A stretch of DNA of 64,000 nucleotides from Archangium minus. GTDB taxonomy: Bacteria > Myxococcota > Myxococcia > Myxococcales > Myxococcaceae. The DNA lies in assembly GCF_044360475.1 (NCBI RefSeq), contig NZ_CP043494.1, positions 9,858,001 through 9,922,000 on the forward strand. Direction: 5' to 3'. Below, piece by piece: positions 33,541 through 42,207 of the stretch; position 1 is the stretch's first letter, and each line of letters begins with the position of its first letter. The notes beneath the pieces were generated by a model. The model was not told the DNA's origin and ran no database searches. It worked only from the letters and a program-made list of their open reading frames with translations. A program made the translations under genes and the position numbers.

Positions 33541-34728
33541 ATGGCCACTGAACAAGGAGCCCGGCGTGTCCTCGTGGGGCTCATCCTCGTCTCTATTGCC
33601 CTGCTGTTGCTAGTCGCCTCCCCGTTCTTCAACGCCTTCTTCCTGGCCGCGGTGCTTGCCGGAGCTTTCCAGGGCCTGCAGCGGTGGTTGACGCAGCGCT
33701 TTCGGGGGAAGAGCGGGCTGTCGGCCGGTCTCATCTGCGTAGGCACCGTCCTGGCCCTCCTGGCGCCTCTGGCGGCCCTCACCGCCTTCATCGTCTCCCA
33801 GGTCATCGAGGGGGTGAACTTCATCTCCACCACGGTGCAGCAGCGGGGATTGCAGGGACTGGTGACCTACGTCCCCGGTCCCCTGAAGGATCACGCGGGG
33901 CGGCTGCTCGAGCGCTTCCAGTCAGAGAGCGCCGGGGTGTGGCAGACCCTCCAGGAGCAGTTGACCACCCGGGGCGCCACGGCGGCCCAGACGGTGGGCG
34001 GAGTGGTGGCGACCACGGGCTCGGCGGTCTTCCAGACCGTCATGATGCTCATCGCGCTCTACTTCCTGCTGGTGGATGGAAAGCGACTTGTCGCGTGGAT
34101 GGAGAGTGTGTCTCCCCTCAAGCGAGGGCAGACGACGGAGCTGCTGAACGAGTTCCGCCGCGTCACCAAGTCCGTGCTGGTGTCCAGCGTGGCCACCGCG
34201 GGTGTGCAGGCGGTGGCGGCCCTGGTGGGCTACCTCATCACCGGTGTGCCGGTCCCCATCTTCTTCGCGGCGGTGACGTTCTTCTTCGCCCTCATCCCCG
34301 CCGTGGGCGCCGCCGTGGTGTGTCTGGCCGCCGCCCTGCTGCTGCTCGCCACCGGCCACCCCATCGCCGCGCTCATCCTGGCCGTCTGGGGCGTCGTCGT
34401 GGTGGGGCTCTCCGACAACGTCGTCAAGCCCATACTCGCCAAGCGCGGCATGCACATGCACGGCGCCATCGTCTTCTTCGCCCTGCTCGGCGGCCTGGCC
34501 GTCTTCGGCGCCATTGGCCTGCTCCTGGGGCCGCTCATCGTGGCCTTCTTCCTCGCCGTGGTGCGCATCTACGAGCGCGACTACGGCCGGCCCTCCCCCC
34601 GCCCTGGAGACCCGGGCACCCCACCGCTGACCAAGCCCGCCTTGGCGGAGCCCTCGGTGCCCGAAGGCGAGGAGTGGGAGGCCTCCGGGTTCCACACGAA
34701 TGGTGGGGCGGACGAGCACCGCCACTGA
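33541..34728 (+). CDS. AI-2E family transporter (PerM-like permease)
   Basis: 395 aa from the ATG at 33541. About eight hydrophobic helices with a central amphipathic, Gln/Thr/Val-rich periplasmic segment (VTYVPGPLKDHAGRLLERF ... QTLQEQLTTRG). The family's hallmark helices are LMLIALYFLLVDGKR-like MMLIALYFLLVDGKRL, FFFALIPAVGAAVVCLAAALLL and the DNVVKPILAKRGMHMHGAIVFFALLGG region (residues about 300-322). Despite the name, most family members are not proven AI-2 exporters; Na+/H+ antiport or drug efflux also occur. The C-terminus is a Pro-rich cytoplasmic tail. Confidence 0.88.
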   Translation: MATEQGARRVLVGLILVSIALLLLVASPFFNAFFLAAVLAGAFQGLQRWLTQRFRGKSGLSAGLICVGTVLALLAPLAALTAFIVSQVIEGVNFISTTVQQRGLQGLVTYVPGPLKDHAGRLLERFQSESAGVWQTLQEQLTTRGATAAQTVGGVVATTGSAVFQTVMMLIALYFLLVDGKRLVAWMESVSPLKRGQTTELLNEFRRVTKSVLVSSVATAGVQAVAALVGYLITGVPVPIFFAAVTFFFALIPAVGAAVVCLAAALLLLATGHPIAALILAVWGVVVVGLSDNVVKPILAKRGMHMHGAIVFFALLGGLAVFGAIGLLLGPLIVAFFLAVVRIYERDYGRPSPRPGDPGTPPLTKPALAEPSVPEGEEWEASGFHTNGGADEHRH

Positions 34729-34803
34729 AGCCTCAAGAAGGGGCGCCTCTAGGACTCCCGGGTGTCACGTGCGCCCGGGAGTCCTCACGTCTTCTCGCTG
34801 GGA

Positions 34804-36435
34804 CTACGGCTGGACGCCAGCGCCCGTCACAGTGAGCGTGTAGCTGCTCATCGCGCCCGCGTAGCCCACCACCTTCACGTAGTAGGTGCCCGCGGCCGTG
34901 GCGGAGTAGCTGCCCACCTCCGGGTTGCTCGAGGAGTAGCCGCGCGCCGCGTACAGGTTCACGTCATCCGGCGTGTACAGGTACCAGTCCAGGTCCGCCA
35001 CCCCGGGCATGACCAGCCGCACCGTGACAGTACCGGGCGAGGTCACCGTGAACTTGAACCAGTCCACGTCCGTGTTGGTGGTGAGGGCCCCACTCACGCT
35101 GGTGCCCGCCGCCACCCGCCCGTTGGCAGTGGCCGCGGTGTCGTTGTTCTCGGTCTCCTGCGTGATGACGGTCGTCGGATCCGGCAGAGGGGTAGACGAG
35201 GTGATGGCGAAGGCCGCATCGCTCACGTCGGTGACGGCCACGTTGGCCGCATCGCTCACCCGCACCTTCGCCGTCGTGGTCACCGAGTTCGGGACCGTCC
35301 AGGTGTAGCTGCCCGCGGAGGCCGGCGTGCTGGCGGAGATGACGTTCCACGTGCTCCCATCCGTCGTGTACTCGAGCTTCACGTTGCTCACGTTGCTCGA
35401 CGTCCAGGTCAGGGTCCGGCTGCTGCCCGCCGTCCAGCTCTCCCCGCCGTTGGGCGCCACCACCGTCACGCTCCCCACAGGGGTCGGCTCATCGCCACCC
35501 GGGATGAGGAAGTCCTTGATGACGGCCATGTGCTGCATGTTCGACGCGCCGCTGTCACCCGACAGCGCGGGGGAGATCTCCGAAAGGGGCGAGTACACAC
35601 GCGTGTCCACCACCAGGCCCGCACTGAACGAGCTGGAGCCAATGACCGTGGCCGTCTGGTAGGCGCGCAGGTCCGAGTCCACCAACACGTGGTCGTACGG
35701 CTTGGTGCGACCGGCGTTGGTGCCTTCCTTGCCGTTCCGGTCCGCCGGGTGCGGGCCGCTCGTGGTCACCACCTGGCTGAACGTGGAGAGGCAGCTCTCG
35801 GAGCGGCTGTCGGTATTGAAGTCACCGCCGATAGCCAAATAGTCCCCCGCGGGGATGTTGGCCTTGATGTATTTGACCAGGTTGGTCGCCTCGGTGTTGC
35901 GCACGGTGCTGCCCGAGGTGAGCAGGTGCACGCTCACGACCCAGAGATCCTTGGGACCCGGCACGTCAATGCGGGCCCACGCGAAGTCCCGGTTGCTCAC
36001 CTGCGTGTCGGTCCACTCGCCCGAGGCGATGATGGGCCAGCGGCTGATGATTCCGTTCGGAATCTGCGCCCCGCCCTCGCGGTAGTAGTAGAAGCCCGGT
36101 CCAAAAGCCTCATCCACGAAGCTCCGGATGGCGGCAGCCGAGTTGTTGCCGTAGTTGAACTCCTGGATCATCACCACGTCCGGCTTCGTGCCCTGGAAGA
36201 TGCGGGTGCCGTGGCCCGGGTCGTAGCTCTGGTTGTTGCCGCTGGTGATGTTGGCGGCCATCAGCCGCACCCGGACATCGGTGAGCGAGGCGCCATTGAA
36301 CGACACGCTGTTCTGCGTGGGCTCCAGCGAGTCCACGGAAGAACCCTCACCGCACGCGGCGAGCACCAGGGTGAGCAAAGGGACCAACAACCAGGAGCCG
36401 AAGCCAGCGCGCTTCGAGGGAGGTAACTGATGCAT
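34804..36435 (-). CDS. endonuclease/exonuclease/phosphatase-domain lipoprotein with Ig-like and PPC domains
   Basis: 543 aa from the ATG at 36433-36435 with AGGAAG upstream. Lipobox LTLVLAAC. The EEP domain (about 40-310) shows VRLMAANITSGNNQSYD, MIQEFNYGNN, VVSVHLLTSGS and AIGGDFNTDSRS, the metal/phosphate-binding motifs of DNase I-like enzymes. Then an Ig-like (Kre9/KNH-type) domain (VTVVAPNGGESWTAGSSRTL and following, about 315-400). Finally a bacterial pre-peptidase C-terminal domain (about 420-535) with ETENNDTAATANG and DVDWFKFTVTSPGTV. It is likely a surface or secreted nuclease/phosphodiesterase. Confidence 0.88.
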   Translation of the reverse strand: MHQLPPSKRAGFGSWLLVPLLTLVLAACGEGSSVDSLEPTQNSVSFNGASLTDVRVRLMAANITSGNNQSYDPGHGTRIFQGTKPDVVMIQEFNYGNNSAAAIRSFVDEAFGPGFYYYREGGAQIPNGIISRWPIIASGEWTDTQVSNRDFAWARIDVPGPKDLWVVSVHLLTSGSTVRNTEATNLVKYIKANIPAGDYLAIGGDFNTDSRSESCLSTFSQVVTTSGPHPADRNGKEGTNAGRTKPYDHVLVDSDLRAYQTATVIGSSSFSAGLVVDTRVYSPLSEISPALSGDSGASNMQHMAVIKDFLIPGGDEPTPVGSVTVVAPNGGESWTAGSSRTLTWTSSNVSNVKLEYTTDGSTWNVISASTPASAGSYTWTVPNSVTTTAKVRVSDAANVAVTDVSDAAFAITSSTPLPDPTTVITQETENNDTAATANGRVAAGTSVSGALTTNTDVDWFKFTVTSPGTVTVRLVMPGVADLDWYLYTPDDVNLYAARGYSSSNPEVGSYSATAAGTYYVKVVGYAGAMSSYTLTVTGAGVQP

Positions 36436-36521
36436 CAGCGACTTCCTGCCCGCAGCGGGCGGGCGATTGAGGGGTACAGCGGCCCCATCATCGTCCATTT
36501 ACCCCCTGTTGTCCCGCAACC

Positions 36522-37010
36522 CTACTGTGAAATTCCAGTATGGCTCGCCGCGACAGCGGACAACGCGACGAAGAGGTAGCGCAGCCCCTTGCCCAGTGTG
36601 ACGAAGCCGACGAAGGGCCCCCAGCGCACTCCCACGAGGCCGGCGGCGAGGACGAACACATCTCCCACCACGGGGATCCACGCGAGGGCGAGCACCGGGG
36701 CGCCCCAGGTGGCCAGCCGCGCCCGGGCTCGCTCCAACCGGGGGCCCTCGCTGGCACTTCGGCGTTGCACCCAGCGACCCACGGGGCCCCCTCCTCCGCG
36801 TGCCACCCAACGGCCCAGCAGATAGACGGTGAGGGCCCCGAGCACATTGCCCCCGGTGGCCACCGCCACGGCCGGCGCTGGAGGAACCCCTCCATAAATG
36901 AGCGCGGCCAGCACCGCCTCGGAGGGCGCCGGCAGCACCGAGCCGGCCACCAGCGCCACCAGGAAGAGCCCCGGCAATCCCCATTCGGCGAGCGTGGACG
37001 CGTCCGGCAT
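36522..37010 (-). CDS. VTT/YqaA-like membrane protein (DedA-related)
   Basis: 162 aa from the ATG at 37008-37010. Several hydrophobic segments and a central GGNVLGALTVYLLGRWVARGGGG motif typical of the VTT/YqaA subgroup, followed by a basic loop and WIPVVGDVFVLAAGLVGVRWGPFVGFVTLGKGLRY (residues about 110-144). VTT/DedA proteins scramble or flip lipids. The longer frame to 37196 overlaps the promoter of the divergent lipoprotein gene and is rejected. Confidence 0.8.
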   Translation of the reverse strand: MPDASTLAEWGLPGLFLVALVAGSVLPAPSEAVLAALIYGGVPPAPAVAVATGGNVLGALTVYLLGRWVARGGGGPVGRWVQRRSASEGPRLERARARLATWGAPVLALAWIPVVGDVFVLAAGLVGVRWGPFVGFVTLGKGLRYLFVALSAVAASHTGISQ

Positions 37011-37183
37011 CGTGGCGCGCACTCTACAGAGGGTGCTCCCCGCCCGCCCCCTCTCCTGTCGGGAACAGGAGCCTGGCGGCAGGTGTCCCGTCACAAACAG
37101 GGTGAGTTCCATCATCCTCCAAGGGCGCAAAGCAGTCCGGCGCAACAACCGCCCATCAACCTTGGTGGGGCCGGGGGGAATGT

Positions 37184-37852
37184 ATGAGCGCGGCAAGGAA
37201 ACAGAGCGTCCTGGTGTGCATGGTGCTCGCCGCAGTGCTGGGTGGCTGCCTGCCCAAGCCCCACATCCAGCATTTCACCGCGACCCCTCCGGTGGCCTGC
37301 CCCGGCGACGAGGTCACGCTCCGCTGGGAGACCAACGGGCCCGTCCGCATCGAGGCCTTCCCCGAAATTCCCGCGCTCGGTCGGAAGGACAACACGGGGA
37401 CCCAGACCGTCACCATCAGCGGACCCACGCGCTTCCACCTGGAGACCTCCCGCGTCTTCGGCCTCAAGAAGGAGCTCACCGAGAGCGAGGTGCTCTCTCC
37501 TCCGAAGGACCTCGAGTACGGCGTCGTCGATGCCGAGGGTCGGAGCCAGTTCACCTGCTCGGAGCAGACGGGGGCCCTGGAGTCCTCCTTCCAGCTGGAC
37601 GGCAGCCACCTCTCGCCCAACGTGCGCCTTGGGCAGGTGACGAACATGAACGCGCGCCCCCTGGTCATCGGAAAGGGAGAGACCTCCGAGACGGTACGAG
37701 AAGGCGCGAAGGCACCCGGCTTCGAGGGACAGCCCGCCCAGGGACTCTGGCAACTGCGCGTCCCGCTCGACGCGGGCGAGAGCTGCGAGGACGCGCTCGA
37801 GTCAGTGGATGGCCGGTTGATCATCAAATTCCAGCTCGCATGCCCGAGGTGA
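37184..37852 (+). CDS. lipoprotein, unknown
   Basis: 222 aa with lipobox VLAAVLGGC and Cys22 as the modified residue. The mature part starts PKPHIQHFTATPPVACPGDEV, an immunoglobulin-like beta pattern, and contains further Cys (VACPG, TCSEQ, ESCEDA, LACPR) that could form disulfides. No known family. It ends 4 bp before the phospholipase C-like gene, so it is probably co-transcribed with it. Confidence 0.8.
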   Translation: MSAARKQSVLVCMVLAAVLGGCLPKPHIQHFTATPPVACPGDEVTLRWETNGPVRIEAFPEIPALGRKDNTGTQTVTISGPTRFHLETSRVFGLKKELTESEVLSPPKDLEYGVVDAEGRSQFTCSEQTGALESSFQLDGSHLSPNVRLGQVTNMNARPLVIGKGETSETVREGAKAPGFEGQPAQGLWQLRVPLDAGESCEDALESVDGRLIIKFQLACPR

Positions 37853-37856
37853 AGCC

Positions 37857-39233
37857 ATGGCCGCGCTCGACGAAATCCGGACGATCGTCATCCTGATGCA
37901 GGAGAACAGGTCGTTCGATCACATGCTGGGGCACCTGTCTCTGGAGCATCCGGAGTGGGATGTGGACGGACTGCGCAACCCCGACACCGAGCCGCGCTAC
38001 GCCAACTTCTTCGCGCAGCGCTTCTTCCGGCCCTTCCTCATCCAGGACGAGGCGTTGGTCATCCGGGATCTCCCCCACAGCCGCTACCACGTGAACATGC
38101 AGATGGCGCGGAGCCGCAGCGGCAAGAAGTTCCGGATGTCAGGCTTCGTCGAGGCGTATGTCGACTACACCCAGCATCGAGCGGGGGAGCACTCGCCCCC
38201 CATGGGGTATTTCGATTCGCGCGGAGCCTGGATGACGTCCTTCCTGGCCAGGGAGTATTGCGTGTGCGATCGCTGGTTCACGCCCCTGCCCACGGACACG
38301 CAGCCCAACCGCTGCATGGCCTTCACGGGAACCACGCTGATCGACGACACGGGCTCGCGGCTCATCGAGCACCAGGAGCACGTCTTCGACTGGTTGGACA
38401 ACGCCCAGAAGAAGAACAAGAGGAAGGTCCGCTGGCGCGTCTACCATGACGGGCCGCCCTTCTTCCTGCTGTTCGGGCGGTTCCACGAGCTGGTGGGGGC
38501 GAAGTACCGCCCCATCAGCGAGCTCGCGCACGACATCCAACACGAGCCGGCAGACGAGACGCCGGAGGTCATCTTCATCGAGCCGCGCTACTTCGACTTC
38601 TTCTGGTCGGACGAGCCGCCCAATTGCAACCATCCGATCGCACGTGTCTGCCATGGCGAGCTGCTCCTGCACCGGGTCTATACGGCGCTTACGAGCAACC
38701 CAGACAAGTGGGCGCGGACGCTGTTCATCCACACCTACGACGAGCACGGCGGTTTCTTCGACCACGTGCCACCGCTGCCCATCGACAACCTGAAGCCGCC
38801 AAACGCGAAGTACACAGAACGCTTCACAACGACCGGGCCGCGGGTCCCCGGCCTGCTCATCTCCCCCTGGGTACAACCCGGGAAGGCCTTCCACGGCAAC
38901 CTCGACCACACGTCCATCCTTCAGTTGCTCGCCGAGAAGTTCGGGTCAGGCCCAGAGGGTTACTCGGACTCAGTCACGCACCGAAGAAACCAGGAGCAGG
39001 GAATCCGAAGCGTGTCCGAGGCACTCGCGAACGCACCCGCCCTACGGCCCGTTCCCGCCGTGGCGCCACATGCGTGTCCTCCGGTGCCCTCGATGAAGCG
39101 GCAGCCCAAGGCCCCCAACGAGCGCGCCTTCCAGGAAGCAGCCCGCGAGCTGCTGAAACACGAGGGGCCCATCGCCACAGGAGCGAAGTACCCCGACCTG
39201 ATCGGAGCGCCCCTGACGCCGCCCGCTCCCTGA
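37857..39233 (+). CDS. phospholipase C / phosphoesterase family protein
   Basis: 458 aa, PF04185-type phosphoesterase. ENRSFDHMLGHLS sits at about 17-29, the active-site Thr region GTTLIDDTGS at about 158, DHPN-like loops between, and TYDEHGGFFDHVPPL near 295 supplies the C-terminal metal ligands. There is no signal peptide, unlike secreted family members, so it may be cytoplasmic or released by lysis/other means. The GAGGTGAAG ribosome site overlaps the upstream lipoprotein stop. Substrate could be phosphatidylcholine or another phosphodiester. Confidence 0.87.
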   Translation: MAALDEIRTIVILMQENRSFDHMLGHLSLEHPEWDVDGLRNPDTEPRYANFFAQRFFRPFLIQDEALVIRDLPHSRYHVNMQMARSRSGKKFRMSGFVEAYVDYTQHRAGEHSPPMGYFDSRGAWMTSFLAREYCVCDRWFTPLPTDTQPNRCMAFTGTTLIDDTGSRLIEHQEHVFDWLDNAQKKNKRKVRWRVYHDGPPFFLLFGRFHELVGAKYRPISELAHDIQHEPADETPEVIFIEPRYFDFFWSDEPPNCNHPIARVCHGELLLHRVYTALTSNPDKWARTLFIHTYDEHGGFFDHVPPLPIDNLKPPNAKYTERFTTTGPRVPGLLISPWVQPGKAFHGNLDHTSILQLLAEKFGSGPEGYSDSVTHRRNQEQGIRSVSEALANAPALRPVPAVAPHACPPVPSMKRQPKAPNERAFQEAARELLKHEGPIATGAKYPDLIGAPLTPPAP

Positions 39234-39234
39234 G

Positions 39235-40041
39235 TCACGCTGCTCCAGCGTCCAACTCCTGTTGCGTGGGAATGCGGATCAGCACGCGCAGCGCACGCCT
39301 GCGGTTGTATCCCACGGAATAGAGGCCGTTCCCGATGGCGACCACTCCAGGAGCTGGAGGCTCGGATTGAGTCTCCACCCAGGTCTCCGCAGCATCCCGA
39401 GTCGAGAAGGATTCAAGCGGACGTGAGAGTCTCGAGGAGCGGAGAGTCTCCAGGTACGCCTCGAAGCCGTGGTACTCCCCCACGTGCATGACGAAGTGCA
39501 AGGCAATTCTGGCGGTTCGGATGGCCTCGAGTTCCTCGGGTGAGGAAATACGCTGCTCCAACTCGAAGAGGTGGAAGCAGGTCCACTTGAAGAAATCGAA
39601 GAAGTCGAAACTTGCACCGAGGCTCGGCTTGGGAGGACTCACCTGCTCCTCGGCCTCTTCACCGCTCTCCTCGTCCCCTTCCATCTGCGCCAACTCTTCT
39701 TTGGAGGGAAGGCGGAGCAACTTCCGGTGCTCGAGCTCTCGTGAGTAAGCAACGGTATAGAGAACATCCGCGGCTCTGATGGTGGCCCCATGGGGCGGAG
39801 CGGGGTGATTCCGCAGCCAACCATCCGCTTCATCCTTCGTCGCAAAAGAGAGGACAGGGGTCAGAGGTGCCGTATCGAAGCTCTCGGCATAATCCGAGAA
39901 CTCACCTGCCTCTCCCCTTCCGCTAATGAAGTGGAGAGTGAGCATGCAGTTCTCGAGCGCGTCACGTTGCTCCGAAGTGGATGCATGCAACGCCACCTCT
40001 TGGAGCAAGGACAGGGTGTTCTTGATGAGATCGGGTTTCAT
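39235..40041 (-). CDS. unknown protein made of two copies of one domain
   Basis: 268 aa from the ATG at 40039-40041. Two related halves: LTLHFISGRGEAGEFSDYAE ... SFATKDEADGWLRNHPAPPH ... YTVAYSRELEHRKLLRLP in the first, and IALHFVMHVGEYHGFEAYLE ... SFSTRDAAETWVETQSEPPA ... YSVGYNRRRALRVLIRIP in the second (each listed in blocks of at most 20). An acidic linker lies between (EESGEEAEEQ). The motif pattern suggests an internal duplication of a roughly 95-residue domain. Function unknown. It is downstream of, and on the same strand as, another unknown gene, 127 bp away. Confidence 0.7.
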   Translation of the reverse strand: MKPDLIKNTLSLLQEVALHASTSEQRDALENCMLTLHFISGRGEAGEFSDYAESFDTAPLTPVLSFATKDEADGWLRNHPAPPHGATIRAADVLYTVAYSRELEHRKLLRLPSKEELAQMEGDEESGEEAEEQVSPPKPSLGASFDFFDFFKWTCFHLFELEQRISSPEELEAIRTARIALHFVMHVGEYHGFEAYLETLRSSRLSRPLESFSTRDAAETWVETQSEPPAPGVVAIGNGLYSVGYNRRRALRVLIRIPTQQELDAGAA

Positions 40042-40168
40042 GTCGCCACGAGAACTGGCGCGAGCAGCCAATAACCAGACGTGCAGATTCGTGTGGAGCA
40101 GCGCATGGGCGTGTGCCCCGGGCGATATGCCACAGCCCTGCCCCGAGACCAACGAAATGCAGCGCCCC

Positions 40169-41431
40169 TCACGCTGCGGCGGCGTGGTCCAACGAGCGCC
40201 AGGTGCCCAGTGCCCAGTCCTGCTCCTCGGGGTCGTCGAAGCTGACGACACACAAGGCCCGGTGCGTGCCGGACTCGCACAACGCCGTGAGCCGGCAATC
40301 CCCCGGCTCCACGTGCAATGTGGCCCGCCCACTCACCCGCTCCCCTTGGTGCTGGAACTCGTACGCCATCTTCTCCTCGGGACCCGGCGCAATTCCTCTC
40401 ACGTCATCCAACGGAACGAAGCGCACGCTGCGGCGGTGATCTCTCGCCACCCAGCTCCCGTCCGCCAGGCGTTCCTCCGCCAACGAGCCCGGAATGCGAA
40501 TCTCCCAGCCCTCGGGCAAGGTCACCTGCACCGCACCCCGCCGGTAGCCAATGAGCGGACCCGGAGGCGCAGCAATGGCTCGCCGGGAGACCTCCTCCGC
40601 CAACGTTCCCCCAATGCCGAGGTAACCCAACACCTGCTGCCACTCGCGCCACGGGTAGGCCAGCTCTGGCTCCTCCCGCCACGCCGACTCCAGCAGCCGC
40701 GCCACGTCTCGGAAGAGGTGGCGCTCCTCCTCGAGCAACGGTGGACGCCACACCATCTCCGTCCAGATGCGGCTGAGCGCACGGCCCAGCTTCGTCGAGG
40801 CGCCCAGGCCCGGCTCCCACCACGGGAAGATGTCCTGGCCCCGCTGCGGATCCTCGTGCACGGCGCGCAGCCACTCCTCGTTGCGTGGGCCCAGCGGCGT
40901 CAGCAGAGCACCGGGGTACTCGAAGCCGTGCCCAGCACGCAGGGAGAGCGCGGCCCCCGAGTGGCCCTGTCTCCGAAACTCCAGCGCCCGCTCAGCCATG
41001 CTCTTCAGCCAAGCGAGCATGCGCGGGGCAATCTCGCTCGCGTCGCCCGTATGGAAGTACCCCGTAGGGTCCCCCACTCCCGCGACGGTGAGGGCCGGGT
41101 CAGCCCAGTCCACCTGAAGCGCATCCCCCAGTGCATGGAGCAGATCGCAAAGGTAGCGGTGGTAGCCGGGCCCCACCATGGAGGTATTGGCCGAGACGAC
41201 GACCCGCCCCTTGCCCGCGGCCACAATGGCCACCTCCTCCGCGGCCGGATGCAGGCGCAGGAACAGGATGGGACCCTGCGGGCCATCCACCGTGCGCGAG
41301 CTCTCCAGCAGCACCTCCGCCGCTTCATGGACCCAGCGCTCCACCCGCCGCAGCCAAGGCCGAGGAGCCTCGGGCGCGTTGAAGAGCTCCTCTCTTCCGT
41401 ACCAGCCTGCCAGCAGCAGCTTCACTCCCAT
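40169..41431 (-). CDS. unknown protein, about 420 aa, cytoplasmic
   Basis: 420 aa from the ATG at 41429-41431 (GTG at 41440 is less well placed after the GGAGAGGA). No signal peptide or membrane span. Landmarks: GPQGPILFLRLHPAAEEV, VVVSANTSMVGPGYHRYLCD near residue 85-104, DPTGYFHTGDASEI near 125, and a C-terminal region from about 290 with VTLPEGWEIRIPGSLAEE. The VxANTSxxGPGYHxxLCDLL segment is shared by a few proteins of unknown function in Myxococcales and relatives, from memory. No function assigned. Confidence 0.7.
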   Translation of the reverse strand: MGVKLLLAGWYGREELFNAPEAPRPWLRRVERWVHEAAEVLLESSRTVDGPQGPILFLRLHPAAEEVAIVAAGKGRVVVSANTSMVGPGYHRYLCDLLHALGDALQVDWADPALTVAGVGDPTGYFHTGDASEIAPRMLAWLKSMAERALEFRRQGHSGAALSLRAGHGFEYPGALLTPLGPRNEEWLRAVHEDPQRGQDIFPWWEPGLGASTKLGRALSRIWTEMVWRPPLLEEERHLFRDVARLLESAWREEPELAYPWREWQQVLGYLGIGGTLAEEVSRRAIAAPPGPLIGYRRGAVQVTLPEGWEIRIPGSLAEERLADGSWVARDHRRSVRFVPLDDVRGIAPGPEEKMAYEFQHQGERVSGRATLHVEPGDCRLTALCESGTHRALCVVSFDDPEEQDWALGTWRSLDHAAAA

Positions 41432-41576
41432 CGCGTCCACTCCTCTCCCACGAGCGGGGCCTCCATCTCAACGCAACGGGTGGAGTGGGGGGAATATGTC
41501 TCCGAACACGCGGCAATCCACGCTTCCGTGGTGCGGAGCGCTAAGGGCAAGGAGCCGGACGGGCGCTCGGAGCGCC

Positions 41577-42170
41577 TCACGACCAACGGAAGTGGTAATC
41601 GACGTCGAGCGGCGCCAGACGGTGCCCCTCCACGACGAGCTCCCGGGCCGTCGAGCGATCCATCGCGGCGGTGAGGACGCCCAGGTTGTACTCCAGGGGC
41701 ATGAAGTCCCGGCGCACCTTCATCCGCGCCTCCTTCTCCCCGAGCCGCTCCACGGTTCGCTCGCCATAGCTCAGCGAGACCCGGAACGAGTTGGGAAAGC
41801 TCGCGAGCAACCGCTGGGGATCATCGCCCGCGAGCGCCACCATCGTCTTGCCCACGGTGGACTGGAGGAAGTCCTCCGTGGCGCGCCGCCCAAGGAGGCG
41901 CAGCACGGCGTCCCTTCCCCCCTGTGTCGGGCCGAGCAGCTCCGCGGCGGTGAAGACGGCCTTGAGCAGGTCCGTCACCGGGTAGCTGAAGAAGTCCACG
42001 AACCGCTTCTCCCCGGCGGCCACGAAGCACTTCCTCCGCGCCTCCTCGCCCCCCAATGCGAGCACCGCCTCGAACAGGCCGTTGAAGAACATCCCGCGGC
42101 AGGTGTCCGCGGGAGTGGCCAGGGTCAGCAGTTGCTCCAGGCCGGGAGCGGGAATGGGGGCGGCGGTCAC
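41577..42170 (-). CDS. DUF2378 family protein (TIGR02265, Myxococcales-specific)
   Basis: 197 aa from a GTG at 42168-42170; the longer TTG-started frame overlaps the acyl-CoA synthetase. Matches DUF2378 by DTCRGMFFNGLF, RFVDFFSYPVTDLLKAV, GRRATEDFLQSTVGKTMVAL and the end PLDVDYHFRWS. The family has expanded in Myxococcus/Stigmatella genomes; function unknown. No Shine-Dalgarno is visible. It is 37 bp downstream of the synthetase on the same strand. Confidence 0.85.
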   Translation of the reverse strand: MTAAPIPAPGLEQLLTLATPADTCRGMFFNGLFEAVLALGGEEARRKCFVAAGEKRFVDFFSYPVTDLLKAVFTAAELLGPTQGGRDAVLRLLGRRATEDFLQSTVGKTMVALAGDDPQRLLASFPNSFRVSLSYGERTVERLGEKEARMKVRRDFMPLEYNLGVLTAAMDRSTARELVVEGHRLAPLDVDYHFRWS

Positions 42171-42207
42171 GATAGGTGCATTAGAGCGCAAAACTCCGTG
42201 CACCGGG

